Part shown: positions 36,642 through 44,113 of the stretch, in pieces
Position numbering within the stretch: position 1 is the stretch's first letter
How the letters are laid out: every line of letters begins with the position of its first letter
NCBI GenBank assembly: GCA_017478625.1
Contig: JAFVDF010000007.1
Coordinates: 1-59,943 of the forward strand
From: Alloprevotella sp.
GTDB lineage: Bacteria > Bacteroidota > Bacteroidia > Bacteroidales > Bacteroidaceae
DNA length: 59,943 bases
Direction of reading: 5' to 3'
Notes under the pieces: model-generated
Database searches by the model: none
The model's input: only the letters and a program-made list of their open reading frames with translations
Told to the model about the DNA's origin: nothing
Program-made: the position numbers and the translations under genes

Positions 36642-38459
36642 ATGGCTAGTGAATCCACAACCCAAAAGCGCATGACACTGACGCGTCTGTTTCAAAATAT
36701 TTGGCCCTTTGTAAAAAGCTATAAGGGGTTAGTCATCCTAACACTCATCCTGACATTCACGGGATCGCTAATGGCACAGGTAAATGCTGTAGTATTGGAC
36801 CACGCAGTAGATGCCATCAATGCGCTCATCCAAACAGACTTTGCCTGGACGAAAGCCACAAAGATTTTAGCAACTATCAGCATTATACTGCTCAGCAAGG
36901 AGGTCCTGGCTGCCATCATTACCTTTGGACAACGTTTCTTTGGAGAACGAATGCGAATCTTAGTCAGTCGCGATTTGTCCTTGGCAGTAGTGGCACGTAT
37001 GCTTACCTTCCGTATGGCTTTCTATAGCGAGCCGGACAACGAAACGGGCAAACTTCAGACTCGCGTGGACAGGGGCATCATGAGCCTTAGCAATACAGTA
37101 AAAAACTTCTTCATAGATATTCTTCCGCTCTTTACCAGCGCCATTCTTGCCCTTGTACTAATGTTTATGGCCAATGTATATGTAGGTTTGGTAGCTCTAT
37201 GTATTGTGCCGATTTATTTTCTGATAACCTACTGGCAGGCACAGAAACTTGGAGGCTGGCGCCGGGGCATTTTCCAAAACCACCAAGCCATCAGCAACGG
37301 GATAATGGGCATCATCGAAAGCATTGCCGTCATCAAGTCGTTCAACCGAGAAGATATTGAGTCGCAAAAACAGGCCACACTACAGCGTTCGCTCACTGAC
37401 AACCAGATGCAAACGCGCAAGCTAAGTTTCCTCTTTGACGGCCTAAAAAGTTTTACGGAACAAATCGGCACCGTGCTAATCATTATCCTTACGGCTTACC
37501 TCGTTCTTACCGACTACCCCGGTATGACCATAGGTAAGATCATGTACCATGTAATGCTCTTCTCAAATGTAAGTGCTCCCATCCGCCAACTGCACCGGAT
37601 TTACGATGACATGAACGATGCACTTATCTACGCAGAGGGTTTCTTTGGAATCCTCCACGCAGATCACGAAGTAGAAACTACGGGAAATCACAAGCCCGAT
37701 GAAGTAAAGGGCGAGTTTGTAATGCAGCACGTGGACTTTACCTATGGCAATGGCACAAAAGCACTCCGTGATGTCAATCTGCGCATTGAGCACGGAAAGA
37801 TTACAGCACTCGTAGGACTCAGCGGAGCAGGCAAAAGCACAATAGTAAACCTCCTGGATAAATTTTACACGCCAGGCTGCGGTAAAATCACCCTTGACGG
37901 CACCGATTTGCAACAATGGGACACACAATGGCTACGCGACAATGTAGGCCTTGTACTGCAGAAAAACCACATATTTAGTGGAACTATTGAGGAAAATATC
38001 CGTTACGGAAATCCCAACGCCTCTTTTGACGAAGTAGCCGAAGCTGCGCGCAAAGCCTCTATATACGATCAAATCATAGAACTACCCGACGGATTCCAAT
38101 CACAGGCATTGCAACTCAGTGGTGGCCAGCAACAACGCATCGCCATCGCTAGAATGTTCTTAAAAAATCCTCCTATCATATTCCTCGACGAACCCACAGC
38201 AAGCCTAGACGCAGTTGCCACAGAGCAAATCAAGTCCAGTATCGATGCTATCAAACGCAATCGCACTGTCATAATTATTTCCCATAATATCGGACAGATA
38301 ATAGACGCAGATACCATCTATGTACTCAAAAATGGCCATGTCGTACAAAGTGGAAGTCCTACTGAGGTCTATCACGAAGGAGGACTATACAAAGAAATCT
38401 TTGACGCCAGTGCCCGTAGTCTCAATGTAGAACTTATCGCTGATACTCTGAAAGATTAG
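36642..38459 (+). CDS. ABC transporter, fused permease and ATPase (MsbA-like exporter)
   Basis: A 605-residue half-transporter that should act as a homodimer in the inner membrane. The N-terminal type IV exporter domain has about six helices (30-320). The ATPase domain follows, with Walker A GLSGAGKST from residue 392, Q-loop VLQKNHIFSG, signature LSGGQQQRIAIAR, Walker B FLDEPTASLD with Glu517, and switch His in IISHNIGQI. Lipid or drug export is possible; neighbours do not fix the substrate. It stands alone with its own probable promoter. Confidence 0.93.
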   Translation: MASESTTQKRMTLTRLFQNIWPFVKSYKGLVILTLILTFTGSLMAQVNAVVLDHAVDAINALIQTDFAWTKATKILATISIILLSKEVLAAIITFGQRFFGERMRILVSRDLSLAVVARMLTFRMAFYSEPDNETGKLQTRVDRGIMSLSNTVKNFFIDILPLFTSAILALVLMFMANVYVGLVALCIVPIYFLITYWQAQKLGGWRRGIFQNHQAISNGIMGIIESIAVIKSFNREDIESQKQATLQRSLTDNQMQTRKLSFLFDGLKSFTEQIGTVLIIILTAYLVLTDYPGMTIGKIMYHVMLFSNVSAPIRQLHRIYDDMNDALIYAEGFFGILHADHEVETTGNHKPDEVKGEFVMQHVDFTYGNGTKALRDVNLRIEHGKITALVGLSGAGKSTIVNLLDKFYTPGCGKITLDGTDLQQWDTQWLRDNVGLVLQKNHIFSGTIEENIRYGNPNASFDEVAEAARKASIYDQIIELPDGFQSQALQLSGGQQQRIAIARMFLKNPPIIFLDEPTASLDAVATEQIKSSIDAIKRNRTVIIISHNIGQIIDADTIYVLKNGHVVQSGSPTEVYHEGGLYKEIFDASARSLNVELIADTLKD

Positions 38460-38532
38460 TTTCTCAATAGAGCACACAACATATCAGGCTCGTAAATTTT
38501 GCAACTTTAATCTCACAGCTATTTGAGTCAAG

Positions 38533-38569
38533 CCTGTAAAGCAGGGCAAATACCCCAAAAGAAAAACGC
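38533..38569. repeat. Direct repeat, copy 1 (partner at 39050-39082)
   Basis: CCTGTAAAGCAGGG..TACCCCAAAAGAAAAACGC at 38533-38569 recurs as CCTATAAAGCAGGA TACCCCAAAAGAAAAACGC at 39050-39082 in the same orientation, with one substitution and a small indel. Copy 2 is inside the minus-strand ORF 38801-39145 and codes there for its hydrophobic segment. Copy 1 abuts a broken thioredoxin-like reading frame, so this looks like the scar of a duplication or recombination. Confidence 0.75.
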
Positions 38570-38571
38570 AT

Positions 38572-38718
38572 GGGGTGGCGGTATTCTTTGCTTGTCCAAA
38601 GGAATTGCTTGGGCAGTGCTATGGCTATCCAACCTATATTTTGGTGGACGCAGGCGTGGCTCGCTTCGCTAAGTTCCCTGACGAAGTGGAAAGTATTATG
38701 CGTTTTTTCCGCGAATAA
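38572..38718 (+). pseudogene. Remnant of a thioredoxin-fold protein (C-terminal part)
   Basis: The frame ending at TAA 38716-38718 reads GVAVFFACPKELLGQCYGYP then TYILVDAGVARFAKFPDEVE and SIMRFFRE. The GYPTYILVD segment with its cis-Pro and the following basic/acidic helix resemble the C-terminal half of TlpA/thioredoxin-like proteins. There is no start codon and no N-terminal half with CxxC; upstream the frame runs into the direct repeat at 38533-38569. It is best read as a decayed fragment. Confidence 0.55.
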
Positions 38719-38749
38719 TTTGTTTTTTGGCCAAACGCCATTATATTTG
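38719..38749 (+). promoter_or_regulatory. Consensus promoter in front of a hairpin RNA candidate
   Basis: TTTG (38719-38722), 19-nt spacer, TATATTTG (38742-38749): an exact match to the Bacteroidetes promoter, starting one base after the stop of the pseudogene. No plus-strand protein gene follows. The predicted start (about 38755) coincides with the first base of a long hairpin. Confidence 0.6.
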
Positions 38750-38754
38750 CAAGA

Positions 38755-38820
38755 GACAAGTGGGTTAAAGTCTTGACCGTTGAGGCTAAAACGGCGGACT
38801 TTATCCTGCTTGTCTTTTTA
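38755..38820 (+). ncRNA. Candidate ~65-nt structured small RNA (or terminator of the lost gene)
   Basis: The 18-nt arms 38755-38772 and 38797-38814 pair with two G-U wobbles and one mismatch, and are followed by TTTTTAATTTT. The 24-nt loop contains a second hairpin CCGTT (38777-38781) / AACGG (38790-38794). With the consensus promoter upstream, a self-standing transcript of about 65 nt is possible. It would be antisense to the last codons of ORF 38801-39145. The simpler alternative is that this is the old terminator of the thioredoxin-like gene. Confidence 0.4.
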
Positions 38821-39145
38821 ATTTTACCGAGTACGGAAGTTCTTCTATGCCATATTTGCCATCTTCAATAACCGCGCACTTTAATTCAAATATTTGATTA
38901 TCGTAGGATATCTCATATTTTGTCATGTGTAACCAGTCCTTATCCACTTTCTTTTGGTATAAGTGATTATTTGGGGCAAGTGCTAAATATTTACCATCTT
39001 CCAATGCGGGTATAATATTAGGTAGTTGTTCTGCGACTTCAAGCTCGGTCCTATAAAGCAGGATACCCCAAAAGAAAAACGCGTAAATAAATAGAGGTTG
39101 CCTAGCTGTCATACGGATTCTCATGCTAATTAGAACATCTATCAT
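38801..39145 (-). CDS. Hypothetical protein with N-terminal membrane segment
   Basis: 114 residues at most; Met codons at 39145, 39124 and 39112 are all possible starts, and the last gives a compact signal anchor (MTARQPLFIYAFFFWGILLY). The mature part is mixed polar (ALEDGKYLALAPNNHLYQ, HMTKYEISYDNQIFELKC) and looks coding. I do not recognise the family. Its hydrophobic segment is encoded by the sequence duplicated at 38533-38569, and its stop codon lies within the hairpin at 38755-38814. Confidence 0.5.
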   Translation of the reverse strand: MIDVLISMRIRMTARQPLFIYAFFFWGILLYRTELEVAEQLPNIIPALEDGKYLALAPNNHLYQKKVDKDWLHMTKYEISYDNQIFELKCAVIEDGKYGIEELPYSVKLKRQAG

Positions 39146-39244
39146 CTCTATGTAATTATAGCATATGCCAATATCTTCTCTTTTCTTATAAGAATTTATT
39201 CGCCTGTTATAGAGTCAGCCCAGAGGTCCCCACCTCTTAAAAAT

Positions 39245-39280
39245 AAAAAAGGTCCGTCGAACTATGTTCGACGGACTTAA
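39245..39280. terminator. Terminator after the small lipoprotein gene
   Basis: Perfect 11-bp stem GTCCGTCGAAC (39252-39262) / GTTCGACGGAC (39266-39276), loop TAT. An A run on the left (39245-39250) gives a T tract on the minus strand, 43 bp past the lipoprotein stop. The right side is also T-rich. Confidence 0.85.
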
Positions 39281-39319
39281 CTTTTCCTAACTTAATGTAG
39301 GTAGCTTTTAGAGTTGTGA

Positions 39320-39502
39320 TTACTCAGCAACAGGAGCTTCAACAGCGCTGTCAGCTACGAGGCTGTCAACAACAACATTGCTATCTTCTACAACTACTAC
39401 GCTGTCAGAATCAGCAACTTCTTCAGCAGCTTGGTTCTGGTTACCGCAAGAAGCGAAAGATACAGCTGCGAAAGCTACGAACAAGAAAACTAACTTTTTC
39501 AT
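39320..39502 (-). CDS. Small acidic lipoprotein
   Basis: A 60-residue lipoprotein from ATG 39502. The signal peptide MKKLVFLFVAFAAVSFASC ends in a lipobox with Cys19. The mature part is a short tail of about 41 residues made almost only of Glu, Asp, Val, Ser and Ala (EEVADSDSVVVVEDSN, then VVVDSLVADSAVEAPVAE), without Lys or Arg. It is probably unstructured at the envelope. No function is known. It has its own promoter and a strong terminator, so it is likely a highly expressed single gene. Confidence 0.8.
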   Translation of the reverse strand: MKKLVFLFVAFAAVSFASCGNQNQAAEEVADSDSVVVVEDSNVVVDSLVADSAVEAPVAE

Positions 39503-39555
39503 TTGTTTCAAAGTTTTTAAGAGTAAAACAATCAATTGCTTTTATTAAAACACTG

Positions 39556-39586
39556 CAAAAGTAGACGTGTTTACAAAAGAGGTAAA
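39556..39586 (-). promoter_or_regulatory. Promoter of the small lipoprotein gene
   Basis: On the minus strand: TTTA (39586-39583, one mismatch to TTTG), 19-nt spacer, TACTTTTG (39563-39556). The leader would be about 48 nt. The remaining part of 39503-39847 up to the nth stop has no gene I can support. Confidence 0.65.
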
Positions 39587-39847
39587 CAGCGCTATCCTTT
39601 TTTTCTATTCAATAACGCAATTATTAACATATTTTAACTTGTTTTGCTATTCAGACGCGTCAAATTCAAAAATATTTGCGCGAAAATTCATCTTTTACTA
39701 TCATCTCAGAAGTCATCTTTCTTCTGATACGCAACCGAGAGGTGTAAACAATATTACGGATTATTATATGACGCCAGAGGTCCCCGTGTGGATTCAATCA
39801 TCTACGCAAAACGGGTATAAACCTATAACTGCTTACCTGATTAACTA

Positions 39848-40516
39848 CTACTTTGCCTTAACAGCAAGGGGCCCCACGCAAAATTCGCGCAACCCACAAT
39901 CAGTGCATTTAGGGCGCTGGGATGTACAAGTGTAGCGTCCATGTAGAAGTAACCAGAAATGAGCATGAGCCACATCCTTATCTGGAATAAGTTGGCGCAA
40001 AGCCAGCTCTACCTTATAGGGCGTATTGGCAGAAGCGGGTACGAAGCCAAGCCGATGAGCTACACGGAAGACATGAGTATCTACAGCTAGTGCCACTTGC
40101 CCAAATGCCACAGCAAGCACTACGTTTGCAGTTTTACGCCCTACTCCAGGAAGCCGTGTCAGGGTCTCCAATGTTTGTGGCACATTACCGTCATACTCCT
40201 CCATTATCATGCGCGATAACAAACTTAAATGTCTGGCCTTGCTATTCGGATAACTAACAGAACTGATATATGGGAAAATATCTTCTTCCGATGCCGTTGC
40301 CATAGCCCTAGCGTCCGGATAAGCAGAGAAAAGGGCTGGAGTCACACTATTTACTCGCTTATCTGTACATTGAGCAGACAACACCGTTGCCACCAATAAC
40401 TGGAACGGTGTTTCATACTGAAGTTCCGTCTCAACTACGCCAAATCGCGGTCCCAGATATTGGAGGACACGGGACATCCGCTCTTTTTTGCTCAATCGTG
40501 CCTTTCTCGTCATCAC
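39848..40516 (-). CDS. nth: Endonuclease III (DNA glycosylase/AP lyase)
   Basis: A 222-residue base-excision-repair enzyme that removes oxidised pyrimidines and cuts the abasic site. It shows the helix-hairpin-helix LPGVGRKTA with the catalytic Lys and the catalytic Asp in VDTHVFRVAHRLG. Four Cys at the C-terminus hold the 4Fe-4S cluster (CTSQRPKCTDCGLREFC). It is the last gene of a minus-strand operon with ribE, 9 bp downstream of it. Confidence 0.96.
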   Translation of the reverse strand: MMTRKARLSKKERMSRVLQYLGPRFGVVETELQYETPFQLLVATVLSAQCTDKRVNSVTPALFSAYPDARAMATASEEDIFPYISSVSYPNSKARHLSLLSRMIMEEYDGNVPQTLETLTRLPGVGRKTANVVLAVAFGQVALAVDTHVFRVAHRLGFVPASANTPYKVELALRQLIPDKDVAHAHFWLLLHGRYTCTSQRPKCTDCGLREFCVGPLAVKAK

Positions 40517-40525
40517 TGGCTTGGT

Positions 40526-41134
40526 TTATTCACTCTCTAAATGATGCAAACGCGCAATATACTTACCGAGTATGTCAAATTCAATATTCACTACTGTACC
40601 AACCTTGATAGCATGGAAATTAGTATAAGTATATGTATATGGAATAATACTAACCTTAAAGGATGTCTCTGTCGGGTCTATCACTGTCAAGCTTACACCA
40701 TTGACTGTCACACTACCTTTGTCCACACAGAAATAACCTCTACGCACCATCGTGGCGTCTGCCTCGTAAGTAAAAGTATATATATGACTACCATCGCAAT
40801 CTTCCACCGCAGTGCATACGGCTGTCTGATCCACATGGCCTTGCACGATATGACCGTCTAAGCGTCCGTTCATCAACATTGAACGCTCTACGTTGACTTC
40901 ATCATTCTCTCGAAGCAACCCTAGGTTCGTACGACGTAGCGTCTCATCCATTGCCGTTACTACATACGACTTTCCGTTGGAACGAACCACCGTCAGACAG
41001 ACACCATTATGCGCCACACTCTGATCTATATGGAGAGGTTCGTCGTAAGGACTCTCCAGTGTAAAATGCACATTTGTTCCTTCCTTCTCAATAGCCACTA
41101 CTCGGGCCATTCCTTCTACTATTCCGCAAAACAT
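40526..41134 (-). CDS. ribE: Riboflavin synthase, alpha subunit
   Basis: A 202-residue enzyme that dismutates two 6,7-dimethyl-8-ribityllumazine molecules to riboflavin. It has two lumazine-binding repeats: the first begins MFCGIVEG and includes SVAHNGVCLTV, the second includes GHIVQGHVDQT, GSVTVNGVSLTV. The length is standard. It lies between a lipoprotein gene (11 bp) and nth (9 bp), so it is co-transcribed. No FMN riboswitch is visible, which fits its place inside an operon. Confidence 0.95.
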   Translation of the reverse strand: MFCGIVEGMARVVAIEKEGTNVHFTLESPYDEPLHIDQSVAHNGVCLTVVRSNGKSYVVTAMDETLRRTNLGLLRENDEVNVERSMLMNGRLDGHIVQGHVDQTAVCTAVEDCDGSHIYTFTYEADATMVRRGYFCVDKGSVTVNGVSLTVIDPTETSFKVSIIPYTYTYTNFHAIKVGTVVNIEFDILGKYIARLHHLESE

Positions 41135-41145
41135 ATTTTATGGAT

Positions 41146-41664
41146 TTATTTCTTTAAGACAGCAGGCTTATATTCGTACCTATACTTCCGTCCGCTTCTT
41201 CCCTCTGCACAAAGGAGGGTCGGTGTATATTCTTGAATCGTAACCGTATCTCCTTCTATAATGAGTTGAGCATTTTCTATCTCCCACGGAGCAGACACGA
41301 GTCTCAAATCTGTCACATTTATGGCCCTCCTCACACTCGGAGTGTCTGTATTTCGTCCCACAACAGTAAGTGCGAAACGATCGCCCGTTCGGTCAAGATT
41401 GCCAAATATTTCGCCAATGGTACCGTTGCCTTCACGATCAAGCTCCAACGTATCTCCGGCATCCGTGCGAACTACAAATGTGGACATCCCATACTCCAAC
41501 GTTGTGCCATATATGGTAGAGTCATTGAACAGAACAGATTCAACACTATCTGAATCTACTCTGCAACAATCTTTCATTCTCCCTTGGCAACCGTGACAGG
41601 AGTTAAGTATCACCATTCCTATTACGCAGCACAATAGGCCCACGAATGCAACCGTTTTCTTCAT
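41146..41664 (-). CDS. Hypothetical lipoprotein, first gene of the ribE-nth operon
   Basis: 172 residues from ATG 41664. The signal peptide MKKTVAFVGLLCCVIGMVIL leads to a lipobox NSC, and the mature N-terminus is Cys-rich (CHGCQGRMKDCC). The body is a small beta-rich domain (FVVRTDAGDTLELDREG, FALTVVGRNTDTPSVRRAINVTDL) of the lipocalin-like type often found in Bacteroidales lipoproteins. I do not assign a function. The open frame extends 18 codons further upstream but without a signal peptide. Confidence 0.78.
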   Translation of the reverse strand: MKKTVAFVGLLCCVIGMVILNSCHGCQGRMKDCCRVDSDSVESVLFNDSTIYGTTLEYGMSTFVVRTDAGDTLELDREGNGTIGEIFGNLDRTGDRFALTVVGRNTDTPSVRRAINVTDLRLVSAPWEIENAQLIIEGDTVTIQEYTPTLLCAEGRSGRKYRYEYKPAVLKK

Positions 41665-42412
41665 AATCTCGCTTGTAAAGTCTATTCTTGGCGAAATTAC
41701 AAAAATCGCATCATGCAATTCTATTATTCTGCAAAAAAGTCAAATAGTATGAACTATTTTCCTTAGGGCCTTAACGAAGTTCAGAATAGCCCCAACAAGC
41801 TCTACTACGCTATACAGGCAACGTAGCACAGACACGCCAATACTTCCGACACAGGCGTCCTCACAAACCACCTTCTGAAAAAGATACAATTTACTCTCTT
41901 GCAAATATGGTATCTCTGTTAAAACCAAAAGAGCAATGGACGCGCTCTATTTATATAGTTTCTGGTTGATTCTCCTCACACTATATAATTATATGTGCAG
42001 GACTCTCCTTTCACGAGCAGGAGGCCTCGCCTTATGCAAGTATTCCACACCCCCTCTCCTGTACGCTTTTTCATCCTTCATCCATATATTTCCCACACGG
42101 GACTACGATATAGTCGCTTGATTTACCGTTCTTGGCGCAAATCTTTACCCTGCTGGGCAATTGAAATATTAAGCCTTTATCGACACCTACGCTACACCTT
42201 TTTATTTTGTGGGTTAATCGCCACGCCACGCCCTGACGACACAGCGCAACCGACCTTATTTTACGTCGGATTGGTTACTATACGTAAACGCGCCCCTTAC
42301 CGATACTTTCAATAATTCAATTTCAAAACAGAAAAGACGGCGCATAATAGAAAAACTTTGTATGTTTGCATTAAATACCATTACTAACGAAAACACAAAA
42401 CCTAACAAAATT
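41665..42412. other. Long gene-free region between divergent genes
   Basis: About 750 bases upstream of both the lipoprotein operon (-) and the second glutamine synthetase (+). Short open frames (41740-41928 minus, 41995-42315 plus) lack credible composition and starts. A -7 box TATGTTTG at 42361-42368 is a probable promoter element for the glutamine synthetase, although no TTTG is found at the right distance. I see no RNA gene or repeat. Confidence 0.55.
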
Positions 42413-43918
42413 ATGACAAACACCGATTTTTCATTAAATGCTAATCCGCTGGTTGCTTTCTTGCAGAAGCCGACCAGCCAGTTTACCAAAGCAGACATCA
42501 TCCGCTACATTTCAGAGAATGATATAAGGATGATCAATTTCATGTATCCTGGAGGCGACGGACGTCTTAAGACTCTCAACTTCGTCATTACGGATGCTGA
42601 TTATCTAAATACTATTCTGAGCAGTGGCGAGCGCGTGGATGGCTCTAGCCTTTTCAGCTTTATTGAAGCTGGAGCCAGCGATTTGTACGTATTGCCTCGC
42701 TTCCGTACAGCATTCCTTGACCCGTTTGCAGAAGTACCTACTCTGTCTATGCTCTGCTCTTATTTCGACAAAGACGGAAAGCCGTTAGAGAGTGCTCCTG
42801 AGTACACGCTACATAAAGCAGCCGAGAAATTCACCGCGACGACGGGTATGTCGTTCCACGCAATGGGAGAACTGGAATATTACGTCATTGCACCCGACGA
42901 TGAAACGTTTAAGGCTACTGATCAGCGTGGTTATCACGAATCTGCGCCCTACGCAAAATTTGGCCTCTTCCGCCAAAAGTGTATGAAGTACATCGCACAG
43001 TGTGGTGGCCATATAAAATATGGTCATTCCGAAGTCGGAAACTTCCACCTAAACGGCAACATTTACGAGCAGAACGAGATTGAGTTCCTACCGATAGAGG
43101 TAGAACAGGCTGCCGATGAGTTGATGCTGGCCAAATGGGTCATCCGAAATCTTGCCTGGGAGGAAGGACTCAGCGTTACCTTTGCCCCCAAGATTACCAC
43201 AGGGAAAGCCGGTTCCGGTCTTCACATTCACATGCGTCTGATGAAAGAGGGTAAAAATAGGATGCTTGACGGCAATCAGCTGAGTAACGATGCAAAACGT
43301 ATGATAGCTGGAATTATTGACCTTGCGCCCTCCCTGACTGCCTTCGGCAACAAAAATCCGACCAGCTATTTCCGACTTGTTCCTCACCAGGAGGCACCAA
43401 CCAACATCTGCTGGGGCGACCGCAACCGTTCTGTTCTTGTACGTGTACCGCTTGGTTGGACGGCAGGAGCCGATATGTGTCGCTTAGCCAATCCGCAAGA
43501 AGGCATATCAGAACCTATTCCTAATATCAAACAGACCGTAGAAATTCGCTCCGCCGATTGTTCTGCCGACCTGTATCAACTTCTCGCCGGCTTATGCGTG
43601 GCTGCACGTCACGGTTTTGAAATGGAAGATGCGCTAGATGTAGCCGAACGCACTTATGTAGATGTAAACATCCACGATGCGGCAAATGCCAATCGTTTGG
43701 CACAACTTGCACAGCTTCCTGACAGCTGCGAGGCCTCGGCTGATTGCCTTGAAAAGCAACGGGCTTTCTATGAAGAAGCTGACATCTTCAGTCCTAAGAT
43801 GATTGACGGAATAAAGCAACAGCTCAAATCCTTTGCCGACCGCACACTCCGCGCCGACATAGCAGGAAACACCGAGGAGGAACAGCGGCTTGTAGAACGC
43901 TTTTTCCACTGTGGATAG
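42413..43918 (+). CDS. Glutamine synthetase, GSI-like (GlnA family)
   Basis: About 501 residues from ATG 42413. The longer in-frame ATG at 42362 overlaps the TATGTTTG promoter box and is unlikely. The order is a beta-grasp domain (about 25-110, with DGSSLFSF), then the catalytic domain. That domain has MGELEYYV with the metal-binding Glu, NIYEQNEIEFLPI, GSGLHIHM, NPTSYFRLVP, APTNICWGDRNRS and EIRSADCSADLYQLLAGL. The fold is that of short GS enzymes, unlike the GSIII at 4472-6661. It may be a true glutamine synthetase or a gamma-glutamyl ligase on another amine. Confidence 0.9.
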   Translation: MTNTDFSLNANPLVAFLQKPTSQFTKADIIRYISENDIRMINFMYPGGDGRLKTLNFVITDADYLNTILSSGERVDGSSLFSFIEAGASDLYVLPRFRTAFLDPFAEVPTLSMLCSYFDKDGKPLESAPEYTLHKAAEKFTATTGMSFHAMGELEYYVIAPDDETFKATDQRGYHESAPYAKFGLFRQKCMKYIAQCGGHIKYGHSEVGNFHLNGNIYEQNEIEFLPIEVEQAADELMLAKWVIRNLAWEEGLSVTFAPKITTGKAGSGLHIHMRLMKEGKNRMLDGNQLSNDAKRMIAGIIDLAPSLTAFGNKNPTSYFRLVPHQEAPTNICWGDRNRSVLVRVPLGWTAGADMCRLANPQEGISEPIPNIKQTVEIRSADCSADLYQLLAGLCVAARHGFEMEDALDVAERTYVDVNIHDAANANRLAQLAQLPDSCEASADCLEKQRAFYEEADIFSPKMIDGIKQQLKSFADRTLRADIAGNTEEEQRLVERFFHCG

Positions 43919-43939
43919 TATGTTTCGAGACACACCATA

Positions 43940-43988
43940 GACCGACTGGACTAGCGGGGGCGCAAATTGCTCTCCCGCTAGTTTGGTC
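43940..43988 (+). terminator. Hairpin after the second glutamine synthetase
   Basis: Stem ACTAGCGGG (43950-43958) / CCCGCTAGT (43974-43982), extended by GACC (43940-43943) / GGTC (43985-43988), 22 nt after the stop codon. The following run is A-rich rather than T-rich on the plus strand, so its strength as a terminator is uncertain. Confidence 0.5.
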
Positions 43989-44113
43989 AAAAAAAATGCA
44001 TAAAAAACTGTTTAATTTTTTTAAGAATTCCAAATATCTTAATAATTGTATTAACTTTGTTCTAGTCATTTCAGATTTGTCAAATCATTCTTTTCTTGGA
44101 AGCGATTCACTGT

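Noticed and set aside
38570-38776. 68-residue plus-strand ORF
   Set aside because: It is out of frame with the thioredoxin-like remnant, is Trp/Leu-rich without a domain, and runs through a promoter; the other frame is the protein-like one.
39218-39790. Shared CCAGAGGTCCCC at about 39218 and 39774 flanking the small lipoprotein gene
   Set aside because: Only 12 bp shared, no longer similarity, no terminal inverted repeats; not enough for a mobile element.
39567-39935. 122-residue plus-strand ORF
   Set aside because: It overlaps the 3' end of nth and the promoter of the small lipoprotein gene and has no family-like sequence.
41740-41928. 62-residue minus-strand ORF, considered as a small peptide gene
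   Set aside because: No promoter at a suitable place, no processing motif and no neighbouring export genes; composition is not convincing.
41995-42315. 106-residue plus-strand ORF
   Set aside because: Arg/Pro/His-rich composition typical of chance frames, no clear start signal.
4472-43918. Two glutamine synthetases as a duplication
   Set aside because: They belong to different families (GSIII and GSI-like) and are 36 kb apart; not a recent duplication.
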